A stretch of DNA of 64,000 nt from Rhizoclosmatium globosum (Eukaryota; Chytridiomycota; Chytridiomycetes; Chytridiales; Chytriomycetaceae), in contig MCGO01000052.1 in NCBI GenBank assembly GCA_002104985.1, positions 62,001 to 126,000 on the forward strand, in the 5' to 3' direction. Under the pieces are notes generated by a model that was given only the letters and a program-made list of their open reading frames with translations, had not been told where the DNA came from and made no database searches. Of this stretch, positions 44,828-58,269 are shown piece after piece. Numbering within the stretch: position 1 is the stretch's first letter; each line of letters opens with the position of its first letter. The position numbers and the translations under genes were made by a program.

Positions 44828-46586
44828 ATGGAAAGCAACAACGCACCAACTCCACCAACAACAACCACGTCATCTCCGGGAAAGTCAAATCCACCACAGA
44901 GGCGCAGCAACCTCGGCTTGCACTTGTGAAACCTGGCGACAATAATGGAACCATTAACGAGCGCTTTGAAATCGCAGCAGCCGCAGAAGAAAGTGATCAT
45001 TTCGTGGAAAGTGGTGGTAGTGGGCTTCTGCTAGTAAACGCAAGAAGGGGAATGAAGACGTGGAAGAAATGGAGGAGAGCGCGTCGCTCTTGTTGGCTTT
45101 GAATGCACATGGACGGGTGAGTTCCACGTTCCAATTGATTTATTCAAATTCAATGTGTCGGAATATTGGGGGTTTAATTAATGCTGTATGTTTCAATAGG
45201 ATCCCCACCAGCAAAACGAGCTGCTATGGCTGCTTCCCACCAACCGTTGCAACAAGTTCAACCACAAATTATCTTGCAACATCATCCTATTCAACAGCAA
45301 TGGCCTCATATGTTCCATTATCCTCCAACGCATCATGCTGCGAATCCTTCAGCTCAACCATTCTTTGTCGCGACAACAGGGCCAAACGGACAACCCATGA
45401 TGGTGCCTATGGGAATGCAGATGATGCCAATGCAATACGTCATGTCTGGAAACGGTCCGATTTTCCATCCTCCCAACATATCCAACAAAAAGACACCAAA
45501 CAACTGAAGCAACAAAACCTTCCGATTCATCCCAACAAGCACAATCCACCCCTCAACACCCACAACCTCATCCACAGCAACAACAGTTTTGGTCTCCATT
45601 CCCATACCACCCCGCTCACATCCTTCAGCAACCCGCAACCGCCAACCCCTCCCAATCACCACACCCCCAAATGATATACTACATGCCACAACCCCACCAA
45701 ACCCCGTTCCCAGCCCCATACCACCCCCGCAAACGCACAACAACAGCCCCAACAACAACCACAACACACCAACACACCCCTCAACCACAACCACAGCCCA
45801 ACAACGCGGGAAACCACACACAAAGTCCCATAAACCCAGCCTGGAGGCACACTACAGCGGCGCCACGACCATGTCCCCGCTTTCCACGCAGGACTCGATT
45901 TTGGGGCTCGGGGTGATACAGAACGGGGTTTCGTGTGTCGTGCGGGCTGCGCCTCCTGTGGTTGTTTCGGCGATGCAGAGTGGGGGTACGGTTATGGGGG
46001 TTGTGCATCAGCGGCAGCCGAAGATGAATCCGGGGTTGGTTGCTGCTGCTGCTGCTGGAGGTAGTGGTGCAGGTGGAAGTGGGGTTTTAAGTGGTGGTGG
46101 GTCTGGGGTGGGGAGTGTGGGTGCGGATGAAAGTGTTCTTGGGGTTGGAGTTGTGAAGGAGGGTGGGGCGAGTGTTGTTTTGAGGGTTGGGGGGATGGTG
46201 GGAGGGGTTCTGGGGCGGAAATGGAAGGTTGAGGACAGTGATGGCGGTGGCGGTGGTGGTGATGGTAATGTTTCGGTTAATGGAGCTGTTTCGGGGGAGA
46301 ATAGTGAGACTAGTGGTGGAAGGAATGGTAGGAGGCAGGTGTTTGAACCAAAACGGGGTGAAAAGATGATAGGGAAGATGCTGATTGACTCCAGTAGCGG
46401 GTGAGCAAACTGTAGAAATCAATGGCGCTGTGCAAAATCCGGAGCCTGTAGCAATGGGAGGAGTTGATGGCGAAGAAATTGTCATTAAGCGACGACGACG
46501 ACCGAGGGGAAAGTGAGTTTACCCGAAGTATTGTATCTGTATAGTTTTGACGTACTTTTTAATTCTTTTGTAGTTTTGTTGATTAG
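44828..46586 (+). CDS. Low-complexity Gln/Pro/Gly-rich protein with basic C-terminus (unrecognised)
   Basis: Reading begins MESNNAPTPPTTTTSSPGKS (44828) but changes frame several times. Recognisable parts are LLLALNAHGR-GSPPAKRAAMAA across an intron (about 45118-45200), a Met/Pro-rich stretch ending PMMVPMGMQMMPMQYVMSG, a Gln/His-rich segment (PQHPQPHPQQQQ), and a Gly/Val-rich domain (45890-46370). The last exon reads EEIVIKRRRRPRG and ends NFVD at 46586. The basic RRRRPRG motif is AT-hook-like. These are traits of transcriptional or RNA-binding regulators in fungi, but no domain is certain. The frame breaks are probably assembly errors in the repetitive tract. Confidence 0.45.
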
Positions 46587-46875
46587 TTCGCCGTTGTTTT
46601 GAACCTGAATAACAAGAAGGTTTTTGAACATTTCATTCTTTTTTCCCCCAACGAACTAACAAAGCAAAGCAAAAAACGTAATTCATGAAGCCCTTCTCAT
46701 GATCGCAAATATATACCCTCCGTCACACGTTGAAATCCCCAACATCATCCAAACAACTTCACAGAAAAACACAAAAAAAAAGAAATCAAACAAAAAAACT
46801 AGCGCAGAGAAAGGGACAAGTCAAAAAAAACACGAGAGAGATGAGATATTTAGAGGTGGTGATGGTGGTGGTGGT

Positions 46876-46892
46876 GGGTGGGTGGGTCAGGG
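46876..46892 (+). other. G-quadruplex motif at the SEC61 stop codon
   Basis: GGGTGGGTGGGTCAGGG is a canonical four-run G-quadruplex. It lies on the template strand and covers the TGA stop (complement 46887-46889) of the minus-strand Sec61-like gene. Confidence 0.6.
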
Positions 46893-48889
46893 ATTGTTGA
46901 GCGGATTACATAAAGTCTCGCCAGGGCCACGGTTTTGGTAGTCGATGGCAATAATTTCAAAGAACTGGTAAGCAATCACAATAACGAGAACGGATGACGT
47001 TCCAGTACCGTATGAACCTGGGAAACACAATGAGGCCAAAACTCAAACATAAAACCAGCCTAAATAAAATAAATAAAAACTCACCAAGCAAATCACCAGC
47101 AAGAGCAATCAAAGCAAGAATAGCGCCACCAGTAGTAGAAACCTGAGGAATCAATTTCTTCATCTCCTTGTAAATGCTTCCCTCTCTGCGACCTGGGATC
47201 ACCAAACTTTGAGCCTCAAGTGTTTTTGACACGTCCTTGGCATTGTTTCCAGCAGCTTCAGGCCATACGAACGAAATGTAAATACAGGCGGCAGTGAAGA
47301 TGGCAGCGTAGATGGCAAAGTTGATGAGGGAGATTGGGTGGATGATGGAGAAGAAGTGGCGAGGAGGAGTGAGGAGGACAGCAAGACCGCTTGATGGGAA
47401 GCGTTGAGGATTTTTATCGAAGCTCTGTGTATTGATGAAGGTTGGTATGGTAAAACGATAAGATGTGTGTGGGGGGTTGTTTTTTACCTTCCAGACACCA
47501 AAGACCCGAACAAGGATGTTGTTTGGCAAGAGGCCAAACAAGACTTGGGAAATAAACGTGTAGAAACCGATAACAGTAGAGACGACGAGTAAGGGGGCTG
47601 AGGCAGTGTATAAAAGCTTGATTGGGTACTTTCCTCCGTTTTGGCGATGCAAGCTGTGTTGGATGGCAACTTCGTATCGGGTAGACTGGAAGTAGATGGT
47701 AGTTCCGATAGCGGCAACCTTGATGAGGAGGGTAGCAATGTTTGGCAAGTTTGAACGGTAGAAGGCTTCTTTCACAGCTCTGAACTTGTCGCGACGACCA
47801 ATGACAAGCTGGACAAGAGCAACAATAGCACCTTCGTACTCAGTACCCTTTCCAGTTTGGAAAGAGCGGAAAGAGAAGGCACCCCACAGGAACTCAGCAA
47901 CAATGTGAAGGGCGATGTAAGTGTTGTATCCAGTTCCGAATCCGTATCCCTTCTGGATCGCCTGATCCAAATAGATTGCAAAGAAACCCGCTCCAACCAA
48001 CTGCGTAAACAAAAGTCCGAGCGTGAAGGGAGCCAAACCCGTTCCATACACTCCACCAAATGTTGCGAAAAGAGCCTGTGCAATAACAAGCAACATAGCG
48101 ACATGTTTTTGCAGGTTTCCAAACAACGCCCGCTGTTCCCGGATGGAGAAGTCACATTCAGGTAACCGGCAGCATAGAGGAGGTTGAGGCCGTAAGTGGA
48201 GGCAACAATTGAGGAAACTCCAAAATCGAGGATACTGCCTTTTGTACCACCGAGCACCGGCCTTAACCAGTACAAGGGATCAGATGTTGTTTGTTCAATA
48301 CCAGCGAGAGGCATTTGGGCCATTGCCAGGTACGCAACTCCAGCCAGCACAGTGTATCCCACCTTCTCCTGCAACATCACCTGACAGACTGAGTTAGTAC
48401 TATGTAGTTACAAGAACCATAGAGGGAAAGGAACAGTTTGGACAGGTAAATTGGGATTTTGCGTGGTTCCTGATCCGAGACCATAAAACATCCCGAACGA
48501 GTGTCCAACCACGGCCTCCCGCCCAGTTTCATTAAATAGCTTCCGCGTTGATTCATCGAGCGAGTTGACGGGCGTTCGCAGACGAGGCCGGCGAATGTTC
48601 AGCGACAGCTTCCAGAACAAGAACAAGTTGTCAACCAGAACCAGCACCAGAACAGCGAGAGAGAGAGCATGGGACAAGTACCTTGATCGAGGACGATGCT
48701 ACTTCAGGCAGGAACATGTAGTTCTTGAACGATTTGATGTTGACTACTGAACAAGGCCGTTAAATTGGGTCCCCAACCACCCGCGGGATAAGTGACAAGA
48801 GAGACAGAGGAACAAGGGGTGTTATCAGGTGATAGCTTCTTATCGGCTCTCCTCGTGGGCTTCTGCGTGAGAAGGTACTCACCACTCAT
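46887..48889 (-). CDS. SSH1: Sec61-alpha-like translocon channel (SSH1-type)
   Basis: Exon 1 is only MSV (48889-48883). It is followed by VNIKSFKNYMFLPEVASSSI, a 301-nt intron (48681-48381), then VMLQEKVGYTVLAGVAYLAM and ten or so membrane helices. Landmarks are GTEYEGAIVALVQLVI, KFRAVKEAFYRSNLPNIATL, QNGGKYPIKLLYTASAPLLV, and the last helix after SYGTGTSSVLVIVIAYQFFE. The pattern is Sec61-alpha: AFYRxNLPN, YPIKLxYTS, and G.GTG. The sequence is more divergent than housekeeping SEC61, as yeast Ssh1 is. A one-base loss (GG>G) near 48152 breaks GYLNV-DFSIREQRALF. The protein forms the ER protein channel. Confidence 0.85.
48381..48681 (-). other. Intron of SSH1-like gene with long open frame
   Basis: The 301-nt intron keeps a minus-strand frame open for about 89 codons (48677-48408), without ATG (it begins TTG). 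It starts hydrophobic (ALSLAVLVLVLVDNLFLFWK) and turns basic. Donor and acceptor are good and the flanking exons match Sec61 without it. Thus it is likely chance or a retained variant. Confidence 0.35.
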
Positions 48890-49374
48890 GATCTACAATC
48901 TAAAACTCGGGAGGGAAGGGGTGGTTGAGGTTGTGTTGGTGAAGAAAAAGATGAAGATTTCACGTCAAATTGGCCTGAATCACTGCCGCCACCGCCGCCT
49001 CTAATTCAAATGGTTCTTTACCTGTTATTTATTGTACTCAATTTACGCTGTGGAATTGTACTGTGCTCAATGGCGATTGCAAAAACAAGAAAGTATCGTC
49101 ATCTTTCAATGTAATCACACAAAAGGGCATCAATAAAAATCATGACGTATTTCTTAGTTGAATTGTCAGTGTTGAATAAATGTATCGTTGTTTGTCGCAT
49201 TCCCCGTGCTATTGCGTACTGTAAATTGGATGCACGCCACTTGCGATGGAATCTCTGATACCCTGAAGTATCTTCAAAATATCAGGAAAATGAAGCCAAT
49301 TATTTACAGACACTATAAAATTCAACCCAAAGATTATTTGTGCCGCGAAAGACACTTCCAAAATAAGTTCTAGA
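48890..49374. promoter_or_regulatory. 485-bp divergent intergenic region
   Basis: The gap separates the heads of the SSH1-like gene (minus) and the coiled-coil gene (plus). CA/CT-rich near the SSH1 start, AT-rich to the right. No RNA gene was found. Confidence 0.35.
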
Positions 49375-52300
49375 ATGTCATCAAATGGCCAACCATCCTC
49401 TGCAAGACAACAACACCATGCTACTCCATTTAATATACCTTCGCCTGGTACAGCAGCTTACAACGGCCAACCTATTCCTTTTCAAGGCCAAAGGATGAGA
49501 ACCATGCCTCCCCACCCATCAATCCAAATCGAACCTATCATTATTGGAAGTCAAAACCTTCCGAATCAATTTCCTACGAACCAAGGTTATCTTCAATCGA
49601 ATCAATTCCAGAACACACCCATGAAATGGACGCAAGACCAGGTTATGCCAGAACAAAACGACACCTTCCTCGATAACACACATCGAGGCCCTTCGAACGC
49701 AGCTAGACCTGTTCCGCGGCGCTCTCCGTCAGAAAAGGGAGTGAGTGATGCGTTGCGTACTGTCAAATATTAATCCTGATCTTTCAGAATACTCGGTCAG
49801 GTGCACCCAGGAGAGCAAATAATGAGGAATCAACTTACGTAAATGCTCCTTCTTTGCGGTCATTACCCACCAAATATGTCGCGGCAACTCTTGCAGGTCC
49901 GCCACTGGAATTCTCTGCCACCCCATCACAAATACCACCTCGTGCCCGATCACGTTCTACAACACCAAATGAATCCAATGAACAGGTGCACCAGCAAAAT
50001 CTTATTCAGCAACCTCTTCAACCTCAACCTCAACCTCGGCTTGAAGTTACGATTTCATCCCAGCCAGTTATAGTCACGAAGGGAGAATTTCTGATTCCCA
50101 CTAGAAGCAGAAAAAGCAGCATTCATCAAAGAATAATTCGTCTGTAACACCAACCTCATTTCGTTCAGAAAATGCAGGAAGCACAACTCTTACCCCTCGC
50201 AGTGAAACGCCACAGTTCTTGAATTACGCCACCCCTGAAGCGACTCCTGAGCCAACTTCAGAATACGAACAACAAAGTGTTGCCGAATTCGCGGACATGG
50301 ATCCAGGCCTTGATTTCCTACAACATGCACCCCAACAACCACCTGACACTGTCCACGTTCTCGAAGAAAAACTTCGTGCATGCGAGTTCGAACTTGAAAC
50401 TCTTAAGAAACAGCAAGAAGCTACAGATGAAATCCGAACTTTGGAGCAGGCAGAGTTACACTCGTTGAAAGAGCAGTTCGAGCAGTTAATGCAGAAGCAA
50501 AACACAACTACCGACGCATTACGTTCTGCTGAAGCGAAAGTACAGGTGGTTGAAGCAAAGAATGGTATACTTGAAACAGATCTTGTGAACAAGGATAGAC
50601 GGCTATCTCATCTCACCGGTTTGGTGAAAGAACGCGAAATGAATGCCGCACATTCGCAATTGGAACTTCGTAACACCCAAGCAACTTTAAGGCAGCTTCG
50701 AAAATCCAGAGAAACTCGTATTTCGGACGCCATTATGGTTGCCAACTCTTTGATCATCAAGTCAAAAGATACCCCACATTCAGAGGTTCACCAACTTGAA
50801 ATAGAGTCCTTGAATTTCGAAATCAGTGACTTAAAACACGAGATTCAGGAGTTACGAACGAGCTATGAAGATGCTGAGTATCGTTGTGAGATGCAAGAAG
50901 TTCGTCATAATGCAATTATAGCGGATCAAGAAACCCGACATTCTCTTGAAATCAAAGAACTGAAAGATCAAATGGATGCTGTTCGCACAATATGCGATCG
51001 TGAAAAAGATGCGGCGTTAAAAGACCTTGTGAAGGTTGAATCTTTGTTGGATGCATCAACCAAAATGTTTGCTAAGGAGTTGAAGCAAGCTCAACTGAAA
51101 CACAATTCTCAAATGGAAGAAATAAGGAGAGGTCTCGCAAATCAGTCAAGTGATGCAGAGGATCTTGTTTCAATGGTCGATGCTTGCTTGAAGGCCTCTG
51201 AGAATGACACTCTTACAAAGGATATGCGTGCGTTATCTGAGAAACTTGAAATTCAAACTCAAAAATTGAAGGAATGGAAACTGAACTCGGTGATTTCAAA
51301 GAGCGTTACAAATTGTTGGCGGAGGAAAGTGAGGAGACGAAATTCCAACTCGAAACCGCAAACGACAAAATTACTTCAATTTCCTCTTATGCGGACATTT
51401 TAAAAGACGACTTGAAGTCCGAAGCTGATCGTTTCAAGGAGGAATTGACGCGATTACAGGAGGGCAACAACGTTCTTCAACATCAACTCAACCAGTCAAA
51501 TCACGAATTCATCGGACTCTTGGAAACGCTCAAAAATGCTGAAAAAATTAAATTTGAACTTGAAGCTGAAGTTGAGCAGCTCAAGGCAAACCTTGAAGTT
51601 GTTGCGCAATCTTCTCCTGAACTTTTGAAGGCAAAAGAAAAGGTGAAGAAACATTCTATTGATTTTCGTTCACATTGAAAATAACGTTTTCAATCTAGAT
51701 TTCGTCCCTCGAAAATAAAAACGCCAAGTTGCTGGAAATCATTTCAAAATTCAGTGGTTATTCTGGTCGCTCATCTCGACCAACCAGTCCATCATCTCCT
51801 TCGCTGCCGATAATTGAATCTCAACTCAGCAATGTTCGATATGAATACGAGGAAAAGATTAAGGCTGCTGAAGCTGAAGTGAAGACACTACAGGAAGAGG
51901 TACCTACCACCGAACCATAAATCACCAAACTCTGACAAAATATTAGGTTGAACAGCTTCGATATGACTGCAACCTGGCTGAAATCGAGATTAAGACGCTA
52001 AAACTTCAGTCGAGTAAAGTTGACAAGTACGAAACTGAAATAGCTGATTTAAAGTCGAAACTCGAGTTCGCTGCAAAAGAGGTGAAAAAAACTCTTTGTG
52101 ATATTACAGAGTTAAAATGAAACCATAGATTTTGGAGCTCACTGGCAGCAACGAAGAAAGCAAATGGTCCCTTTCATTAGCTCATACCGCTCTGGAAAAG
52201 GAAAAGGCAGCTGCAGGTGAACAGAAAACTGAAGTTGAGGAGCTTCGAGCCCAAATTAGTCAACTCAAAGAAGACCTCAACAACGCAATCCTGGATTTAA

Positions 52301-54358
52301 AAGACGCGAATGAATACGTAAGATCACCTTTTGAAAAGAAGGTTTTTTATATTTTACTGCAAATAGATGGATGAGTTAGAAGCCGAAATCGCTGAGTTGA
52401 AATCTGAAACCAAGAGTCCAACGACCAGCCTCCCATCGCCTTCAGAAACCGAATCGATGGCGCAAGATATCAAAGCACTAAGTGAAGAAATTGAAGCACT
52501 GAAATCTCAGGTCTTTAGTCAAATTGGTTTGCTTACACTTTACTTAACAAACCCCAGTTAGCATCTGCTGAAGAAGAATGCGCATCTCTTTTCGATCAGC
52601 TCAAAGAATCTACAGCAGCCTATGAAGCCGCCATGGAAAAGGAGCAAGGCATGATGGCCACAATCGAAACTTTACAGTCAGTCACTTTGGATCTTCAGCA
52701 AAGACTCAACATCAACAAAAGAACTTCCAAGGACTCGAAAGACTTTAATCTCAAGCTTCTTTCTGAATGAGTGATAATGCAGAAAAAGTCAAGTTCTATA
52801 CTGATCGTGTGGTGTCATTGGAATCTGCACTGGAGAAGAGCAAGGCTGCTACGCGAGACATTGAGGCCAAGTATTTGAATCAAGGCTTAAAGACTGAATA
52901 CTGGATGAGTGAAGCCAATAATTATGCCGCAGACGCTATGTTATATTTGGACGACATTGATTCATATCAGATGGATCTTGACTTCTTGGAAAACGCAGTC
53001 GATCAAAGTAGAGCGGACATATTTGCTCTTGAAGCAAAATATTTGCAGCAAGGAGTTCGGCTTGAACTTTTAGAGGCACAAATCGCAACTAATACTGTAC
53101 AGAATACAACACCAAAGGTATGGCAGATTCCTATTTTGGTTCAGCAGCTTAATTATATAATTGTAGAATCTTGTTGTCAATCACGAAGAGAAGACAGACT
53201 TGCTTCAACAAATCGAAATATTGAATACGGAGATTGCGACGTTGAAAGAAGGATTTACTGCGAAAGAAGTTGAGCTTAATGGCATAATCGCCAATCTTCA
53301 GGTTGGCAAACACACTGTGGCGGCTGAAGTTGTGCCATCAGCTGGTTCTGAATCAGTATCTGAATTGCAGGACCAAGTTGCTACCCTGACCCGCGAACTC
53401 GAAACGGCCTTGGATGCGAACGATAAATTACATGATCAATTGGATGACCAAATCGCAGAGCTTGAAGATCAAGATGCTCAGTTATCTTGGCTCGAAGATG
53501 CGCTCGATGACAGCAGGCAGGAAATCCGTCAATTAGAGGCTATATATCTTCAGCAAGGAGTTAAACTCGAGCTTATTCAGAATGAATTGGCCGCGACAGA
53601 GAAACATCTCATTCAAGGCCAAATGCAGCTATTTAAAATAGCAAGCACTCACAATTCTGTTGCGGATTTTAAATACGATCATTCCATTTATGAATTAATA
53701 TCTGCTGTGACAACTGAAGTGGAGGCCTTGAATGCTCAGAAAGAAGCGTTGGAATCCAACATGAAAACACTGAGTGCTGCGTTGGAATCATCCAAACGAG
53801 ATTGTCTAGATCTGAAAGCGAAATTGAATACTTCAGATGAAGTGGCTACTATCAGTTCAGCTGAAAAACCGAAAGAAGAAAGTCTGCGTTCCAAGAAGTT
53901 TCAAGTGAAGTCGAATCCGTACAACAACTGAACAATCAGCTTCTGGTTGATGTGGCTCTTACAAAGAGAAAATTTCGGCATTAGAGTCGGAACTAACTGT
54001 TCAAGCAAGCAATTTCGACTCAATGAAAACGAAATACAGTTTAACCGAACAAAGCAATAATGATATCCACAAGCAGTTAGAGGCTCTTCAATCTGAAAAC
54101 ACGAAGCTGATACATCAGCTGCAAGATGCGGAGGAAACAATTCTTAAATTGAAGGAGGAGTTGTCGCAGACTTTGACGAAGCCTAATGACGATTCCGAAA
54201 CGCAACGGATGCTCGAAAAAGCATTTCAACAAGTTGCAAAACTCAGCGAAGAAAAAGATAACTTGATGGAGACAAATGAACAACTAGTTCAAAAACTTGA
54301 GGAAATCAACGGAGGAAATCAGACAAGTACTCCAAAAAAGAAGACATTTTTCTTCTGA
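49375..54358 (+). CDS. Giant coiled-coil protein (unrecognised)
   Basis: An N-terminal Gln/Pro-rich disordered head begins MSSNGQPSSARQQHHATPFN and includes PPLEFSATPSQIPPRARSRS. From about 50350 to 54330 almost all exons encode heptad coiled coil. A motif is repeated three times: LESALEKSKAATRDIEAKYL-NQG (52830), LENAVDQSRADIFALEAKYL-QQG (52987) and LEDALDDSRQEIRQLEAIYL-QQG (53492). The last exon ends TPKKKTFFF. Short introns and several one-base breaks (about 50145, 51280, 52480, 53925) interrupt the frame. The sequence suggests a structural protein of centrosome, flagellar root or Golgi, but no family motif was seen. About 1,550 residues. Confidence 0.6.
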
Positions 54359-54427
54359 TTTTGTATATGGTCACTTATAAAAACAATTATTTACTGATTA
54401 TCGAACAAAAATGATAAACTTTTTGAA

Positions 54428-57400
54428 TCAAAGACGTCTTGGATATATGGTGGAGTTGATAATGCTTCCCGCAACATCTCGAACAATCAAAACCGACGCA
54501 ACCACTGTGTCCCCATCCACGTCGCCTCCCTTTACTACTTCTTCATCCCAACAAAACTCTTGCTCACTCCTCGCATTCAACTCCGCCTGACGTTTTTGCA
54601 ATTGCGCTTTCCCACCTGTACTCTTGAACCTCTTCAGAAGCCCACCCAAAACACCTTTACCTTTATCCTCTCCTTCTTCGTCTTCGAAACTACCTCCAAA
54701 CGGTCCCGCACCGACACCGCCAGTGGCATCCGTTTCAAATTCGTCGCGGGGTGCAAGTTTCATGCACCCATCGAAAGATCCTCCATCGGCTGTGGTAGGA
54801 GACGGTAGCTCCACATACGCGTTCTTCATTTTGAAAACCTGCTTCTTCCAGTTATCGTATTCCCAATGAGCGACAGATGCGATCCATTTCTCCTCTGCTC
54901 GTTCCGGTTCGTCGTTGGCAGAGTGCTCTTCGTGAATATCTTCATCTTGATTCCAGTCTTTTTCGTAGGTGGCTGAATTGGAAGGGGCTACTGGAGTCGT
55001 AGGGCTTGCTTGTGGGGTATAGAGGTAGTCAAAGAACCCTGAAACAGTGTGATCGTTCGCTGTGGGACATGAACTTGTGGGGCGCAATCGATTTGTATGA
55101 GGAGTGAGTGGGCTAAAGAGTGCTGTACTAGTGACTGAGGAAAGAGAGAGAATAGAAACATTGTCCGCGATAGAATCGACAGATTCTCGACGAATGGATT
55201 TGTATCCATTAAGGTCCTCAAAAGAGCTATCAACGTCCACGTCCTTGGAAAAATGTTTGGAGATAGAAACTCGATTATCGCTGCTTTGATTCAAAAGAAC
55301 CAATACGCTGGGGTCAAAGTCAATTTCGCTTGCAGCTGCAGAATCGCCAGAGTTTTCACGACGTGTGAATATGCTGGATGCCTCAAAATAAGAGCTCGGC
55401 GGTGGTGGTGGAGGACTGCAGCATGGAGGTAAAACCATACTCTCAGAATCCGATTCATCCTGAAATGCCTCAAAGCTCTGCTTCATCAACAGTTCCAACT
55501 TTCTCCCTGTCCCAGATCCACTTTCTTCTTCCGATGAAACCTCTCCAGAATTAACAGCTGTCTCATCCGAATCGTAAGTATGCTGTCTCTCAACAGTGTC
55601 TACCCCGTCACCCAGAATACGCCCGCGCTTCTCTCTCTTCTCAGCAACATACTCCTTTCTTTGAAACGCAACGAGTCCTTCAACTTCTAACCTCTTGACT
55701 TCTTCGACAACCCGTTCAATTTCACCCATCCTCTCCGCCGCAATCCTCTCCAACTCTTCAAGCTCACGCTCCCCGGCCTCAAGTCGCTCGTCCTGCTCAA
55801 TCAATGTCCCCATGTTGAGTTCCCGCTCCCAAGCCCACACGCGCTCCCGAATGAGCTTTGCGATTTCATGGCCGAGCATTGGTTCCGTTGAACCTTGCAT
55901 GGTTGAAGCTACATCCGCAACACGGTCTGCTAGGGTCTTGAGTGCACTGGGGTCCTTAGCGCCGCTCCAATGCAGCAACATCCAGAACGCTGCATGTGGG
56001 TTCTTGGATTTTTGAAAAAGGAGAGATAGGCGGATAATGAGGGATTCGTCGATTCCACTGGTTGGTGCATGGAGCAGGGCTGTGGCAAAGTGGGGGTGGC
56101 TGAATGCAGTTGTGTGCCAGTTTTCGAGCATCTGTAGGTGAAATGTTAATTTAACTGGTGTCAATAAAAGCGTTCAACTTACCCAGCTTGACAATGGAGT
56201 ATAAATCGGATAATGGATATGAGACTCTGAAAGAGTGAAGTACATGGACTCAGGCCTCGCCGTATTCATCAAAGTAGACAGATTCGCAGCATCCGTAAGT
56301 CCAAGTCGATTCGCAGTTTGTACCAGATGAAGGAACCGAAGTTCGCGAGGGATAGAATCGTAAGGATTGTTCAAAATACTCAATAACTTTCGAGAAGTGA
56401 GAGCCAGACGGTGGACAGGCGTGGAAGTCAACGTCGTTGAATCTTCTGAAAAGTTGTGTGTAAGAATCCATTCTACAAGTGCTCCGACATCTCTTCCGTT
56501 TGGCATAGCTAGATGAATCGTCGGAGGCAAGTAGTTGAGCTTAGTAGGAGCTGTTGGATGATGTGACTTCAAGTTTTGTGCAGTGATTGTATTCCAAGAT
56601 GGAATATGGGATGATGGAGCTGAGTTGGTCGTGGCTCCTGGCGTTGACGACATAAAGCTATTGTGAGCCATCTTGATGTTTCCATATCCGTCATGCATAT
56701 TGCTCCACTCATGCATAAGAATCTGATGTTGGATTTCGAGAAAATAGAAAAGGGAAGCCCGTTTAGAGAGGTCGTTCACTTTTGCTGCTCCGATGGGGAA
56801 TGAGGCCGTTGTGGTGAATTCGTCAATAGAAGCTTTGAGATGGAATGCGATTGATTGGTCAAGAGGTAATGTTGGAGGGCTTGGTTTTCTGGGATGAGGC
56901 AGTGGCACGGGGGTGTTCGTTGGACTGTATGCACTAGCAAGATTTGGAGAAGGTGTTGACGAGAGCGACTGAGATGAGTGAGAAACAGTCGCCGGAAGTG
57001 GAGGCGGAAGCGGTGGTCTAACACTGGACGATGGGTTCATGGGATTCAAGGGGACCATAAAGACTGCACCAGGCTTTGGACGAGTACCCGTGTTGATTGT
57101 CGGCTTTGGGCTTGAGTGTTGTTGCTGTGGCTGAGCGGTTGATAATCTTGGTTTTGGCAGTACGCGATTTGGGTGTGCAGGAGAGTTGGTTCTACTCATC
57201 ATTCCAACACCCAAGGGCTGATACATTCCTTCCATAATTTGCTGAGGAGAACGAGTGGCCGGCCGACTTATTCCTCCAGGACTTCTGCTTGTGACACTGG
57301 AAGGGGATCTATCAGTCGATTTTACCAAGCCAGGAGAAGCAGGAGAAGAAGAGACCAATGTGGACGAGGTTGAAGAGTTTCTGGAGAATTGTGGTTCGAC

Positions 57401-57813
57401 CAAGCTGGGGTTCTCCTTGTACAGATTCTCCTTGTTCTCCAGATTTGTCGGACTGCTGTCACCATCACCTTGTCCAGACGGAAGAATCAGTGATCGCTGA
57501 GGTTTTACGACAAGTTCACTTGGTGAGTAGCGTGACCTCTCCGTTGAAAGCTCTTTTCGAGGAGCAGTTGGAACTGTGACAATCTGGAAACATGAGCAGT
57601 TAGAAAACAGATGCCCAGATAGGGTAAGCTAGAATGAATCAAACGTACCTGTGGCAGATGAGATATCCATCTAAATGAGACTTTATCTCCTCGTCTAGTT
57701 CGAATGCGGGTGAACATGTGGATGGTGGCAGAGCCTGTGATCGGCTGTGGTGCTGGCGGCAGCGACACTTGTGCTTGAGGGCCGCCTGTGGAATCAGTTG
57801 TGTTTGCATTCAT
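54428..57813 (-). CDS. Large Ser/Pro-rich protein (unrecognised)
   Basis: The first exon starts MNANTTDSTGGPQAQVSLPP and ends SFRWISHLPQ; later exons read VEPQFSRNSSTSSTLV (Ser/Pro-rich) and a folded part with FHLKASIDEFTTTASFPIGA, YFLEIQHQILMHEWSNMHDG and ELRFLHLVQTANRLGLTDAA. A 54-nt intron (about 56126-56180) leads to NWHTTAFSHPHFATALLHAP, an acidic coiled coil (LEAGERELEELERIAAERMG) and an acidic Ser-rich C-terminus. The folded middle looks helical. No catalytic or domain motif was recognised. A signalling or trafficking adaptor is a guess. Total about 1,080 residues. Confidence 0.6.
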
Positions 57814-58269
57814 TTGTATTGTGCTTTCGTGTGATGGTGTTGTCTGTTTGGGATTGTGATATCAACGGGTTAGAATCATGCGAATAGAATCATGTTTGAC
57901 AGTTCACTCACTGAGTACTGCTATGCTCGCTAAGTGACTACTGTTGGGCTATGAAGGAGAAGTCGAAGTACAAGGAGAGTCTTTGAACAGGCAAAGGGCG
58001 TGTTTCAGTCTCAGTTTTGATGACGTTTGTCCTTGTTTTTGGTCATTGCGGCAATCTTGCTCAAACTTGATTGGCTGAAATTCAACTGAAAATCGGAGTG
58101 AATGGGGCAATGTACCCCACCTCCCTCCTGAATCTTATTGGCGGTAGATTAAATAAACTGCCAATCAGGAATACGCTATCAAGTGACTGCATGACTTTAC
58201 ATGAGACCTTTATTGCAGACAATAACAAAAATCAAAAGGTGAACACTGGAATAGCCTACGCCACTCGAT
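57814..58269. other. 456-bp gap, no supported gene
   Basis: The gap follows the end of DUF1748 (minus) and precedes the head of the Ser/Pro-rich gene (minus). It holds a short frame of no known type. Promoter for the Ser/Pro-rich gene presumably lies at its left edge. Confidence 0.35.

Noticed and set aside
46854..46875. GGT-repeat as a CRISPR-like or regulatory repeat
   Set aside because: It is a simple GGTGAT/GGT microsatellite; only the four GGG runs after it were kept as a G4 motif.
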